A stretch of 7,896 bases of DNA from Rickettsiales bacterium (GCA_947505885.1 CANNMN010000056.1:1-7896), one strand, 5' to 3'. Positions 1 through 7,199 are shown, counted from the stretch's first letter. The notes: a model not told the origin generated them from the letters alone. A program made the numbers and translations.

Positions 1-2165
1 GTAATGAGCTCAATCCAATCAACCACTTTGTCGACGTCTTGCTCTTTACGCGGATCGTAAAATTCGTTGATCCAGCGCTGCACTGCATTTGGCCCTGCAT
101 TGTAAGAAGCGATCGCCAGCATTTCTGAGCCATTGAAGCGAGTGATTAATTTTTTAATGTAGAATGATCCGAGGCGAACATTGTAATGAATGTCGGTGGC
201 CAGCTTATCTTTGTTGTAAGCAATTCCAAGTTCCTTCGCGACTAATTTTGCAGTTCCTGGCATCAATTGCATGAAGCCGATCGCACCAACTTGACTTACT
301 GCCGTTGGAGCAAAACCACTTTCTTGCTTAACGATTGCATGCACCAAAGGAGCATATTCATCATCAGCAATTTCCTTCACAATCTGGAATTTATTTCTGA
401 TAAAAAACACATTTCGTTTGGCAGCGATGCGTGAGATTTTTGCATCGATTTGACGGTCACCAATTTCATTTACGATTTTCATAACAACGCTAATTTGTCC
501 GTCAGTCTTAGCGTTATTTACCATCCATTCAAAAATCTTTCCGGCATTTACTTTGTCGCCAGTGACCGCGAGTAAAAAAGCAACTTGCGCGGCGCGCGCT
601 TGTGAAATCATAGTCATGTCATTGCCAGTGATTTCCGGATCTTTTGGTAAAATAATATCGCTTTGTGCGCCAAGCGGATCGATCACGCGATGCTTGTGAA
701 TTGATAATTGGCCGTAGAAAAAAATCGGATATTTAGTGCCAGCTTTGTACCACTCAGTTGCTTGTTTTTTATCTCCTGCAGCTTCTGCAGCCATGCCAAG
801 CCAGTAAGTTGCACGTGACAAAGTAACTGGTTGAGTGACGTTGCGATAAAGATTGGCAAAGTGAATGTAGCCATCTTTTGGTCTATCAAGAAAGCGCAGC
901 GCGATCCAGCCAGATGTCCATTCTGCTTCCCAAAAATCTGCAGAGTTTTTTGGCAAATTATGTTCAGAAAATAGCTTGTAAGCTTGTCTGTATTTCTTCC
1001 GCTTAATCATTTCGCGACCGTAAAGGCGACGCAGGTTCCACCATTTTTCAGGGAATTTAGAATCGTTAGGCAGAGTAAGTAGAAGATCAATAGCATCATC
1101 AGCCCTGTCTTTGAGGCGATACCAGGCAACGCGACGAAAGGTTAAGAGTTCATCAGATTGCAGCGACCAAGGCACAGAATGAAAAATTTTATCTAGGTGT
1201 TTTGGAGGGTGTTTTTCTAATTCAGTTATGTTTGCGAAGAGAGTTTGGTAATCCTCGCTAACAAAATTATTGATGCGCTCAGCTTCTTCTGTCTTACCCT
1301 CCCACAGCAATCTCTCGATACGATTGACGTGATCCAATTCACTTAACTGATTATGATATTTTTCCAAAAATTCTTTTTCTTCTGCTGCAGAAAAATTTTC
1401 TTTTACCCAAATATTCACGATCAATGCTTGAATAATTCTACGCTCTTTTTCTCTTTCTGATTCAGGTGATTTATCGCGGGCAAGGGCATTAATTTTTGAA
1501 GCCAGAAGATAAATTTTTGATTCACGACTTTCTGCTGGATTGCTGTTAAAATATTGCTCAGAAGCCCGGTAGGAGATGTCATTGGCAATTGCGACTCGTT
1601 CAACATTGCGACGGATATTGTCGAGATTTGGATAAAAAGGATTGTCGAGCGCGAAGCGCGAAATGTCGTTGAAGGAAACTTTTTTTGGATCAATTTTGTC
1701 GCTAAATTTATTCCACAAAATCACGTCAGTAAGAGCATCGGCTAGAGATATTTTTCTCTCTCCAACATGTTGCGATTTCATTTCCTGCGCGAGGCGCAGA
1801 GCTTCCTCATAACGTTTACTCTCAATTGCGACTGTGGCTTTTTTTAGAATTTCAAGATCAGTCGCGGTAATTCCTCGCCAAAGTTGTTGTGAAATTAGTG
1901 CGCGTGTTTCTTTGATATTTTTCTCAGGAATTTTTTCTTGAAGAGTTTCTGCCTTAGTTGTTTCAATGACTTTTTTCTTTTGAAGAGTTTTTGCCTTAGT
2001 TGTTTCAACAGTTTTCTTCTTCGTCAGATTTTTTGTTGGGGCTTTTTCAAGCTCCGCGCTGTCCATCTTTGTGCAATGAGAATTCAAGCAGGCCCTAACT
2101 TCTTTTGCCTGGGCAGAAGTTGCCAAACACAAACACAGCAGTAAGTAATTTAAGTTAATTCTCAT
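1..2165 (-). CDS. slt: Soluble lytic murein transglycosylase (Slt), C-terminus cut by window edge
   Basis: Periplasmic enzyme that cleaves the MurNAc-GlcNAc bond of peptidoglycan with formation of 1,6-anhydro-MurNAc. The frame is open from ATG 2165 to position 1 (721 residues seen; the end lies outside). Residues 1-20 form a Sec signal peptide (MRINLNYLLL..., likely cut after SAQA). Residues 40-80 are a Lys/Thr-rich linker with a duplicated 14-mer. Residues about 90-590 are helical, as in the Slt70 superhelical U and L domains, with a TYWLGMAAEAAGDKKQATEWY segment typical of that part. The catalytic SLT domain starts near 600: the catalytic Glu is E615 in VKQESGFAPTAVS, followed by GAIGFMQLMPGTA and SYNAGP (687-692). 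The start overlaps the msbA stop by four bases (ATGA), so translation is probably coupled to msbA. Family assignment is firm. The Lys/Thr insert makes it longer than E. coli Slt70, which has about 645 residues. Confidence 0.93.
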   Translation of the reverse strand, partial: MRINLNYLLLCLCLATSAQAKEVRACLNSHCTKMDSAELEKAPTKNLTKKKTVETTKAKTLQKKKVIETTKAETLQEKIPEKNIKETRALISQQLWRGITATDLEILKKATVAIESKRYEEALRLAQEMKSQHVGERKISLADALTDVILWNKFSDKIDPKKVSFNDISRFALDNPFYPNLDNIRRNVERVAIANDISYRASEQYFNSNPAESRESKIYLLASKINALARDKSPESEREKERRIIQALIVNIWVKENFSAAEEKEFLEKYHNQLSELDHVNRIERLLWEGKTEEAERINNFVSEDYQTLFANITELEKHPPKHLDKIFHSVPWSLQSDELLTFRRVAWYRLKDRADDAIDLLLTLPNDSKFPEKWWNLRRLYGREMIKRKKYRQAYKLFSEHNLPKNSADFWEAEWTSGWIALRFLDRPKDGYIHFANLYRNVTQPVTLSRATYWLGMAAEAAGDKKQATEWYKAGTKYPIFFYGQLSIHKHRVIDPLGAQSDIILPKDPEITGNDMTMISQARAAQVAFLLAVTGDKVNAGKIFEWMVNNAKTDGQISVVMKIVNEIGDRQIDAKISRIAAKRNVFFIRNKFQIVKEIADDEYAPLVHAIVKQESGFAPTAVSQVGAIGFMQLMPGTAKLVAKELGIAYNKDKLATDIHYNVRLGSFYIKKLITRFNGSEMLAIASYNAGPNAVQRWINEFYDPRKEQDVDKVVDWIELI
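1938..2021. repeat. Two tandem 42-bp units inside the slt leader
   Basis: Units 1938-1979 and 1980-2021 are near-identical. They encode, on the minus strand, KKKTVETTKAKTLQ (residues 49-62) and KKKVIETTKAETLQ (63-76) of Slt. The period is exactly 14 codons, so the duplication keeps the frame. It lies in a charged linker between the signal peptide and the helical domain, a region free to vary in length. Confidence 0.9.
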
Positions 2166-3919
2166 AGGTCCTGCGCGATCTCAAACTGCTTTAGATACAG
2201 ATTTGCATAGGCTCCGTTGCGCGCTAATAATTCTGTGTGCGTACCTTCTTCGACAACTTTTCCATGCGAAATAACAACAATTTTATGTGCGTGCATAACG
2301 GTGGTAAGGCGGTGCGCAATCACAACGCAAGTGCGTCCTTTCATCAATTTCGCCAAAGCATCTTTGATTAATTTTTCTGATATTGGATCGAGTGCGGATG
2401 TAGCTTCATCCAAGAGTAAAATTGGCGCGTTGTAAAGAATGGCGCGAGCAATGGCGATGCGTTGACGCTGACCGCCAGAAAGGCGAATACCATTTTGACC
2501 AACGTGGGCGTGATATTTTTCCGGAAGCTCTTGGATGAATTCATCGGCCTCAGCCATTTTTGCGGCGCGAATGATTTCTTCTTCAGTCGCGTCTTCTTTG
2601 CCGTAGCGAATATTTTCGAGTATGGTGTCGTCAAAGAGCATTACTTCTTGATTCACCACCGACATTGATCGACGTAATGATTTTAGAGTAAGGTTGCTAA
2701 TGTTGTGCCCGTCTAGCTTAACCGAACCAGAATTAGGATCGTAGAAGCGCAAAATCATGCTCATGATTGTTGATTTTCCACCACCAGAATGACCAACAAG
2801 CGCAACAGTTTTTCCGGTCGGAATTTTAAGATTTACTTCGTTGAGCGCGAGCTTGTCGTCGATGTAGCCAAATTTCACATTTTCAAATTCAATGTCGCCT
2901 TTTGCATTTTCGATCACGACAGAATTTTCATGATCAGCGATCGTTGGTTTTTCGTCGAGAAGCGTGTAGAGACGTGTTGCCGCAGCAAGCCCCATTTGCA
3001 CTCCAGAGTTCATGTTCGACAAGGATTTTAGTGGGCGATAAGCCATCATCATTGCGCCAAAAAATGAAAAGAAGGCGCCGGGCGTGGTTTGGCCAGTGAT
3101 TACTTGATTGCCGCCATACCAGATTACCGCAGCAATTCCGAAGCCAGCAAGACTCTCAACGAAAGGCGAAGCGATCAGGGAAATGCGCGAAATTTTTTTG
3201 CCCATTTTGAAAATTGCCTCGGTGATAATCGACATTCTTTTTACCTCGAAATCCTCGCATGCATAAGCTTTAACTAGCTTTGAATATTGCAGCGTATCGC
3301 TCATTTGCGTATTAAACTTCCCTGCCATTTCCTGATTTTTGTAGGAGAGATTACGTAATTTTCGGCCAATTTTGTAGATTGGATAAGCTGCGAGAGGAAA
3401 GCCGATGAAAGCAACCAAAGAAAGCTCAACACTCTGCATGAACATCACTACGATTAGAGCCCCTAAGGTAAAAAACTGTTTTACGAAACCATTAATTGCC
3501 GTATTAACCACGCCAACAACCGCGCCAATCTCACCAATGATTGCGGCAATCATGTCCCCAGAAGATTTGCTGTGCAGCTTGATGATGTCTGACCTGATGT
3601 AATGTTCATAAAGCTTAATCCGCATGTCAGAAGTGATACGAAGTGACAACACATTCATCGTTAAGAGTTGGAAATAAGTGGCGAAACCTTTAACCACGGT
3701 TACCAGCAAAACCACTAAAGGAATTATCCATAAAGCTGAGACGTTTTTGTCGACGAAAACTGAATCGAGTGCGGGTTTAATCAGCCAGGCGTTAAGCGCA
3801 GTCGTGCCAGCAATCACCAGCATCAAAGACACTGAGATTAAAAATGTTCTCCAGTGCGGAAATACATTTTCGCGGGCGATGCGTTTAATGAGATAAGGAG
3901 TGCTGTTGTAATCCTGCAT
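2162..3919 (-). CDS. msbA: MsbA-like ABC exporter (fused permease and ATPase)
   Basis: Half-transporter of the inner membrane that acts as a homodimer. The closest functional family is the MsbA lipid A/phospholipid flippase. Starting at ATG 3919 it has 585 residues, close to the E. coli MsbA length of 582. The N-terminal permease (about 25-315) shows hydrophobic segments near 28-47, 62-83, 148-182, 247-268 and 280-294. The ATPase domain follows, with A-loop Tyr352, Walker A GHSGGGKST (376-384), Q-loop Gln424, signature LSGGQ (480-484), Walker B ILLLDEA with Glu505, and H-loop His536. All catalytic residues are present. In-frame starts also exist at GTG 3958 and ATG 3955, which would give 598 or 597 residues. 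I prefer 3919 because the extra 13 codons are made largely of the same heptamer array found before other start codons here, and the length fits better. The exporter class is certain; lipid A as substrate is inferred, because related exporters share these motifs. Confidence 0.9.
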   Translation of the reverse strand: MQDYNSTPYLIKRIARENVFPHWRTFLISVSLMLVIAGTTALNAWLIKPALDSVFVDKNVSALWIIPLVVLLVTVVKGFATYFQLLTMNVLSLRITSDMRIKLYEHYIRSDIIKLHSKSSGDMIAAIIGEIGAVVGVVNTAINGFVKQFFTLGALIVVMFMQSVELSLVAFIGFPLAAYPIYKIGRKLRNLSYKNQEMAGKFNTQMSDTLQYSKLVKAYACEDFEVKRMSIITEAIFKMGKKISRISLIASPFVESLAGFGIAAVIWYGGNQVITGQTTPGAFFSFFGAMMMAYRPLKSLSNMNSGVQMGLAAATRLYTLLDEKPTIADHENSVVIENAKGDIEFENVKFGYIDDKLALNEVNLKIPTGKTVALVGHSGGGKSTIMSMILRFYDPNSGSVKLDGHNISNLTLKSLRRSMSVVNQEVMLFDDTILENIRYGKEDATEEEIIRAAKMAEADEFIQELPEKYHAHVGQNGIRLSGGQRQRIAIARAILYNAPILLLDEATSALDPISEKLIKDALAKLMKGRTCVVIAHRLTTVMHAHKIVVISHGKVVEEGTHTELLARNGAYANLYLKQFEIAQDL

Positions 3920-3940
3920 TTTTAGATTTTTGATTTTAGA
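3920..3940 (-). repeat. Heptamer array abutting the msbA ATG
   Basis: Read on the minus strand, three 7-base units lie head to tail and end directly at ATG 3919: TCTAAAA, TCAAAAA, TCTAAAA. They sit where a ribosome binding site would be expected, and no Shine-Dalgarno sequence is present. If translation began at 3955 or 3958 the array would be coding, so its nature depends on the true start. Confidence 0.7.
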
Positions 3941-3967
3941 TTCCGCGGATAGCATCACACTGCCAAT

Positions 3968-3995
3968 TCAAAAATCAAAAATCAAAAATCAAAAT
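3968..3995 (+). repeat. Heptamer array upstream of the argS GTG
   Basis: On the plus strand TCAAAAA occurs three times exactly (3968-3974, 3975-3981, 3982-3988), then once as TCAAAAT (3989-3995). Four bases, TTCT, separate the array from the argS GTG at 4000. There is no Shine-Dalgarno match in front of this GTG. The array faces the array before msbA, so the pair forms an imperfect inverted repeat. Confidence 0.85.
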
Positions 3996-3999
3996 TTCT

Positions 4000-5739
4000 G
4001 TGCTCAACATTTACTCTTCTTTTAAAGAAATTTTTTCTTCGGCTCTTACGCAAATTGCCTTAGAGCGTGCAATTTCAGTTTCCAAAAAAGATTACGAAAA
4101 TTTTACCGTTGAGCCCGCAAAAGAAAAATCACACGGCGACTTGGCCTGTAACGCAGCAATGGTTTTGAGCAAAAAATTCGCAATGAATCCACGCGAATTG
4201 GCGCAAGAATTAATCAAAAAAATTTTTAGTGAAGATGTAGAGAAGTTTGAAATAGCTGGCCCAGGCTTCATTAACATTTCTTTGAAGCCACAAATTTTTT
4301 ACCGCTTAGTTGAACAGCTTCTTACCGAAGAAAACTTTGAATTCCCAAATCTTGGCCGAGATGAAAATGGCGTGGGCGAAAAAATAAATTTAGAATATGC
4401 CTCGCCAAATCCAACTGGCCCGATTCACGTTGGTCACACACGTGGCGCAATTTACGGCGACGTGCTCGCAACTCTTTTACAGAAAACAGGCTACGATGTT
4501 TTAAAAGAGTACTACATTAACGATGCCGGTGCGCAGATTAATAATTTAATTAAGTCAGCCCATGTGCGTTACCGCCAAACTCTTGGCGAAAAAGTTGAAA
4601 TTAGCGAGGGTCTTTACCCGGGTGAATATTTGATTCCGATTGGCGTTTCACTCAAAGAAAAATTCGGAGAAAATTTGGCGGAAAGTTCTCTAGAAATGCG
4701 CGAATTTGTCGTTGATTCAATGATCGATCTAATCAAGCGAGACTTACTAGCTCTTGGCATCAAACATGACAGCTACTTCTCTGAAAAAAAAGAACTGCAC
4801 GACAAAAATAAAATAGAATCAGCGATTCAAATTCTGCGCGACAAGGGCTTGATTTTCGAGGGTAAGCTTGAGGCGCCAAAAACTGAAAAGGGCGTAGGAG
4901 CCTTGCCAGAGGGCTACGAAGACAATGAGCAAACTCTTTTTCGCTCGACATATTTCGGCGACGATCAAGATCGTGTCGTCAAAAAATCTGACGGAACCCC
5001 AACTTATTTAGCTGGAGATATCGCTTACTCTCTCAGTAAATTTGAGCGCGGTGCAAAAAAATTTATTATGCCATTAGGCTGCGACCACGCTGGTTACGTT
5101 AAGCGTTTGAGTGCGGTAGTGAGTGCGATTTCAAATGGTCAGGCACAGGTAAAAGTAATTCTCTGTCAAATGGTGAAATTCGTCAAAAATGGCGAGCCAT
5201 TAAAAATGTCAAAACGCGCCGGAAATTTTATTACCGCGCGCGAAGTAATTGACGAAGTCGGTGCCGACGTTTTGCGCTTTATCATGCTCACACGTAAAAA
5301 TGATGCCCCGCTTGATTTTGATTTAGCGAAGGTGATTGAGCAGTCGAAAGACAATCCAATTTTTTACGTACAATATGCGCATGCGCGCTGCTGTTCTGTG
5401 CTTCGCCAGGCTCCAGCAGTAAGTGGTAAATGGTCAGTATTAAGTGAGTTGAAAGATGAATCTGAAATCGAATTAATCAAAAAAATTGCCAATTTTTCGC
5501 GCGTGATTGAAATGGCGGTAACACATTTTGAGCCGCACCGCATTGCATTTTACTTGCAAGAACTGGCGGCCGAATTCCACTCTTTGTGGAATAAGGGAAT
5601 GGAAAATCCCGGCCTAAAATTTATTATTTCTGACAAGCCCGAGCTAACTCAAGCCAGGTTAGGACTGGTTATGGCAACAAGAAAAATAATCACCGAAGGT
5701 TTGAAAATTTTTAACATCAAGGCGCTGGAGGAGATGTAA
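4000..5739 (+). CDS. argS: Arginyl-tRNA synthetase
   Basis: Cytoplasmic class I aminoacyl-tRNA synthetase that charges tRNA-Arg with arginine, using ATP. The 579 residues match the usual family length. Residues 1 to about 110 are the ArgS-specific N-terminal tRNA-binding domain (KSHGDLACNAAM, AGPGFINI). The catalytic core has SPNPTGPIHVGHTRGA, with the HIGH variant HVGH at 143-146, then KEYYINDAGAQ, and a canonical KMSKR loop at 402-406. The C-terminal all-helical DALR anticodon-binding domain begins around 440 with NPIFYVQYAHAR and includes FEPHRIAFYL. The start is a GTG with no visible Shine-Dalgarno sequence. No upstream in-frame ATG or GTG exists after the TGA at 3931, and the first internal ATG would remove 53 residues. 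The gene is followed without a gap by a SPOR-domain gene, an arrangement I recall from several alphaproteobacteria. The protein looks intact. Confidence 0.98.
   Translation: MLNIYSSFKEIFSSALTQIALERAISVSKKDYENFTVEPAKEKSHGDLACNAAMVLSKKFAMNPRELAQELIKKIFSEDVEKFEIAGPGFINISLKPQIFYRLVEQLLTEENFEFPNLGRDENGVGEKINLEYASPNPTGPIHVGHTRGAIYGDVLATLLQKTGYDVLKEYYINDAGAQINNLIKSAHVRYRQTLGEKVEISEGLYPGEYLIPIGVSLKEKFGENLAESSLEMREFVVDSMIDLIKRDLLALGIKHDSYFSEKKELHDKNKIESAIQILRDKGLIFEGKLEAPKTEKGVGALPEGYEDNEQTLFRSTYFGDDQDRVVKKSDGTPTYLAGDIAYSLSKFERGAKKFIMPLGCDHAGYVKRLSAVVSAISNGQAQVKVILCQMVKFVKNGEPLKMSKRAGNFITAREVIDEVGADVLRFIMLTRKNDAPLDFDLAKVIEQSKDNPIFYVQYAHARCCSVLRQAPAVSGKWSVLSELKDESEIELIKKIANFSRVIEMAVTHFEPHRIAFYLQELAAEFHSLWNKGMENPGLKFIISDKPELTQARLGLVMATRKIITEGLKIFNIKALEEM
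5727..5733 (+). promoter_or_regulatory. Strong Shine-Dalgarno site for the SPOR gene
   Basis: GGAGGAG lies in the last codons of argS, six bases before GTG 5740. It decides the GTG start of the downstream gene: the only nearby ATG (5734) is followed at once by the argS stop TAA. It is the only full-strength Shine-Dalgarno sequence I see in the window. Confidence 0.8.
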
Positions 5740-6456
5740 GTGGAAGATTTCGGTTACCAAAAAACTTCAGATAAACAGGCGCTTCCAGGCTCAGCGAAGG
5801 GCGTTTTACTTGCTCTCGCTACTTTATTTTCACTGACGATTTTCGTCTACATTACGGTCAGCGCTTATTATTTTGTTCATCAAGACAAGGATGCAGATAT
5901 TGAAACTATCAAGTCACCAGAGGGGCCAATCAAGGTTACACAAGAAGAAAAAAATGAAGGAATCCAAGTCGATCACGCAATTTACGAAGATATTTTTGGT
6001 AACAAACAAGCGGCAGCTAAACGCAAAAATGTGAAGATTCGCGCCCATCCTGAACCCGCTCTGCCACCAGTAAAAGAGGTTGCTCCAAAAGTAAAAGAAG
6101 CGCAGAAAATCGTCGTTTATTCAGCGGAAAAAAAAGAAAAAGAATTAGAAAAGCGCGATAATACCGCGCCAGCGCCAAAGCCGAAATCTGGCGGTAAAAA
6201 AATAGTGAGAGTGCAAATCGCTGCAATGTCTTCGCGCGATGCGGCGACTGAACATTGGCAGAAGTTCAGCGGGCGTTATTCTTCAATTTTTTCTGACTTA
6301 AAACCATTCATTGAAAAAGTTGATTTAGGCAAAAGAGGAATTTTTTTTCGATTGCAGGTTGGTAATTTTCCGAGCCAAATCGAGGCTGAAAAATTTTGTA
6401 GTCAGTACGTTATCCAGACTAGAAAAAATAGTGCAGACTGCATTGTTGTTGAGTAA
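5740..6456 (+). CDS. Inner-membrane protein with periplasmic SPOR domain
   Basis: A 238-residue bitopic protein of the kind that binds septal peptidoglycan. The short cytoplasmic N-terminus (1-20) is followed by one membrane segment (about 21-46, GVLLALATLF...). Next comes a periplasmic linker rich in Lys, Glu, Pro and Ala (about 50-155, low complexity). The C-terminal SPOR fold (about 156-237) has the expected RVQIAAMSSRDAA first strand, a central RLQVGNFPSQIEAEKFC strand-helix, and the final strand ending CIVVE. SPOR domains are known to bind glycan strands stripped of stem peptides, mainly at division sites. Cys220 and Cys234 occupy positions where I recall cysteines in alphaproteobacterial SPOR domains, so a disulphide is possible. 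The GTG start directly follows the argS TAA, so the gene is co-transcribed and probably translationally coupled. It is not clearly FtsN: I see no separate FtsN motif, so no symbol is given. Confidence 0.9.
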   Translation: MEDFGYQKTSDKQALPGSAKGVLLALATLFSLTIFVYITVSAYYFVHQDKDADIETIKSPEGPIKVTQEEKNEGIQVDHAIYEDIFGNKQAAAKRKNVKIRAHPEPALPPVKEVAPKVKEAQKIVVYSAEKKEKELEKRDNTAPAPKPKSGGKKIVRVQIAAMSSRDAATEHWQKFSGRYSSIFSDLKPFIEKVDLGKRGIFFRLQVGNFPSQIEAEKFCSQYVIQTRKNSADCIVVE

Positions 6457-6461
6457 AACCT

Positions 6462-6486
6462 AATTTTGAGCACCGTGCTCAAAATT
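6462..6486. terminator. 25-bp palindrome in convergent gap, possible bidirectional terminator
   Basis: Two perfectly complementary 12-base arms (AATTTTGAGCAC and GTGCTCAAAATT) flank one central C. As RNA it would fold into a stem of about ten pairs with a five-base loop. It begins six bases after the SPOR stop and lies between convergent genes, which suits transcription termination from both sides. Neither side is followed by a clear T-run, so it is not a canonical intrinsic terminator. A protein-binding operator is the alternative. Confidence 0.55.
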
Positions 6487-6551
6487 CAGATTAATATTAA
6501 AAAGTCCGTCGGTCGAACGAAAGCGACTTAGCAACTAATGCAGAAATTGGC

Positions 6552-6797
6552 TTAGATCCTGTGAAATTCTTTAATGCTTGTAATTATAGCGCTGTAGTTT
6601 TTGGGAATTTCTGTTTTTTCTAAAATCCAGTCATAAATTTTTACGTCATCTTCTTCCAGGAATTCTCCGAAGAGTTCTAGATCGTTGATTTTGTTGAGCT
6701 CGGATTTGGCGTACTCTCCAACTAAAAAATCAGTTTCTTTACAGCCGCGGTGGACTGAGCGGTAGAGTAATTGTTTGATTAAGTTCTCATTACTCAT
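6552..6797 (-). CDS. sdhE: Succinate dehydrogenase assembly factor SdhE
   Basis: Small cytoplasmic protein (81 residues) of the SdhE/Sdh5 family (DUF339, YgfY), which promotes covalent attachment of FAD to the SdhA flavoprotein of succinate dehydrogenase. The family signature is visible: RGCKETD at 17-23 (the conserved RGxxExD surface), then FLVGEYA and the acidic helix GEFLEEDDVKIYDWI (44-58). Length matches the family's usual 80-100 residues. The ATG lies inside the end of the HIT gene (8-base overlap), so it is the second gene of a two-gene unit and probably depends on HIT translation. No separate Shine-Dalgarno sequence is visible. No sdh structural genes are in view. In several alphaproteobacteria I recall sdhE beside recG or mfd, and neither is seen here. 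Confidence 0.88.
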   Translation of the reverse strand: MSNENLIKQLLYRSVHRGCKETDFLVGEYAKSELNKINDLELFGEFLEEDDVKIYDWILEKTEIPKNYSAIITSIKEFHRI

Positions 6798-7197
6798 TTG
6801 GTAAAAGTGATTTTAGTTTTTGAACCAAAGCCCCTGCTTCTTTTGCTGCGTAAGGCTTTGTTGGCGCATTTCCCCAGACTGGCTTTGGAAAAGTTGCGTC
6901 ATTTTTTTTGCGGCCAATGACGTGAATATGAAGTTGCGAGACGACATTTCCAAGGGCGGCAATATTTAATTTATCGACGTTAAATTCTTTTTTTAAAATT
7001 TCGGCGACGGAATTTATTTCGTGCAAAACTTGAGTTTGTTCAGTAAAAGACAAATCGGTAAGTTCAATTAAATCAGGCTTTCTTGGCACTAAAATTAGCC
7101 AGAGATAATTCGCGTCATTCATCAAGAGCGCAGAAGAAAGCGTCAAGTTGCAAATGAAATGAGTGTCAGACTTTAATTGCGAATGAAGTGCAAACAT
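6790..7197 (-). CDS. HIT-family nucleotide hydrolase/transferase
   Basis: Cytoplasmic protein of 135 residues in the histidine triad superfamily, which hydrolyses nucleoside phosphoramidates or dinucleoside polyphosphates such as Ap4A. The HIT loop is NVVSQLHIHVIGR. The nucleophilic His is H90 and the third His is H92, but the first triad position is Gln88. This Q-h-H-h-H form, together with the downstream FPKPVWG (103-109), is what I recall for a common proteobacterial HIT subgroup, so activity is likely retained. Upstream, NDANYLWLILVPRK matches the HIT core strand that precedes the triad. ATG 7197 is the only sensible start: it gives a full domain and lies two bases after a heptamer array. 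The gene is divergent from recN (39-base gap) and overlaps sdhE. The substrate cannot be told from sequence. Confidence 0.87.
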   Translation of the reverse strand: MFALHSQLKSDTHFICNLTLSSALLMNDANYLWLILVPRKPDLIELTDLSFTEQTQVLHEINSVAEILKKEFNVDKLNIAALGNVVSQLHIHVIGRKKNDATFPKPVWGNAPTKPYAAKEAGALVQKLKSLLPNE

Positions 7198-7199
7198 GA

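Larger units (their letters stand above)
3920..3999. promoter_or_regulatory. Divergent msbA/argS intergenic region
   Basis: These 80 bases separate the two divergent transcription units and must contain or closely adjoin both promoters. The sequence consists of the two heptamer arrays flanking a short, less AT-rich core (about 3941-3967) that holds CCGCGG. I looked for sigma70-type -35/-10 pairs on both strands and found only weak partial matches, so no promoter is assigned. Confidence 0.5.

Noticed and set aside
1938..2144. Plus-strand open frame of 68 codons with repeated Cys/Phe-rich segments
   Set aside because: It is the antisense shadow of the slt leader. Its internal repeat is the reverse reading of the 42-base duplication, and slt has a signal peptide and a conserved domain in the other strand.
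2217..3896. Several plus-strand open frames of 60-80 codons opposite the ABC exporter
   Set aside because: They lie fully within msbA, show no recognisable family, and arise from its codon pattern read in reverse.
3968..3995. Possible CRISPR-like repeat
   Set aside because: The units are seven bases, directly tandem and without spacers.
3920..3999. Sigma70 promoters for msbA and argS
   Set aside because: Candidate boxes such as TTGAAT or TTGATT exist, but no -10 box with suitable spacing is convincing, and the repeats create such matches by chance.
4092..5354. Minus-strand open frames inside argS
   Set aside because: argS is complete, with all catalytic motifs on the plus strand. These frames are antisense shadows.
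6505..6533. Weak hairpin around the bases AAGTC...GACTT in the convergent gap
   Set aside because: Only about five to seven pairs with a bulge form, which is not more than expected by chance. The rest of this gap (6487-6551) shows nothing I can name.
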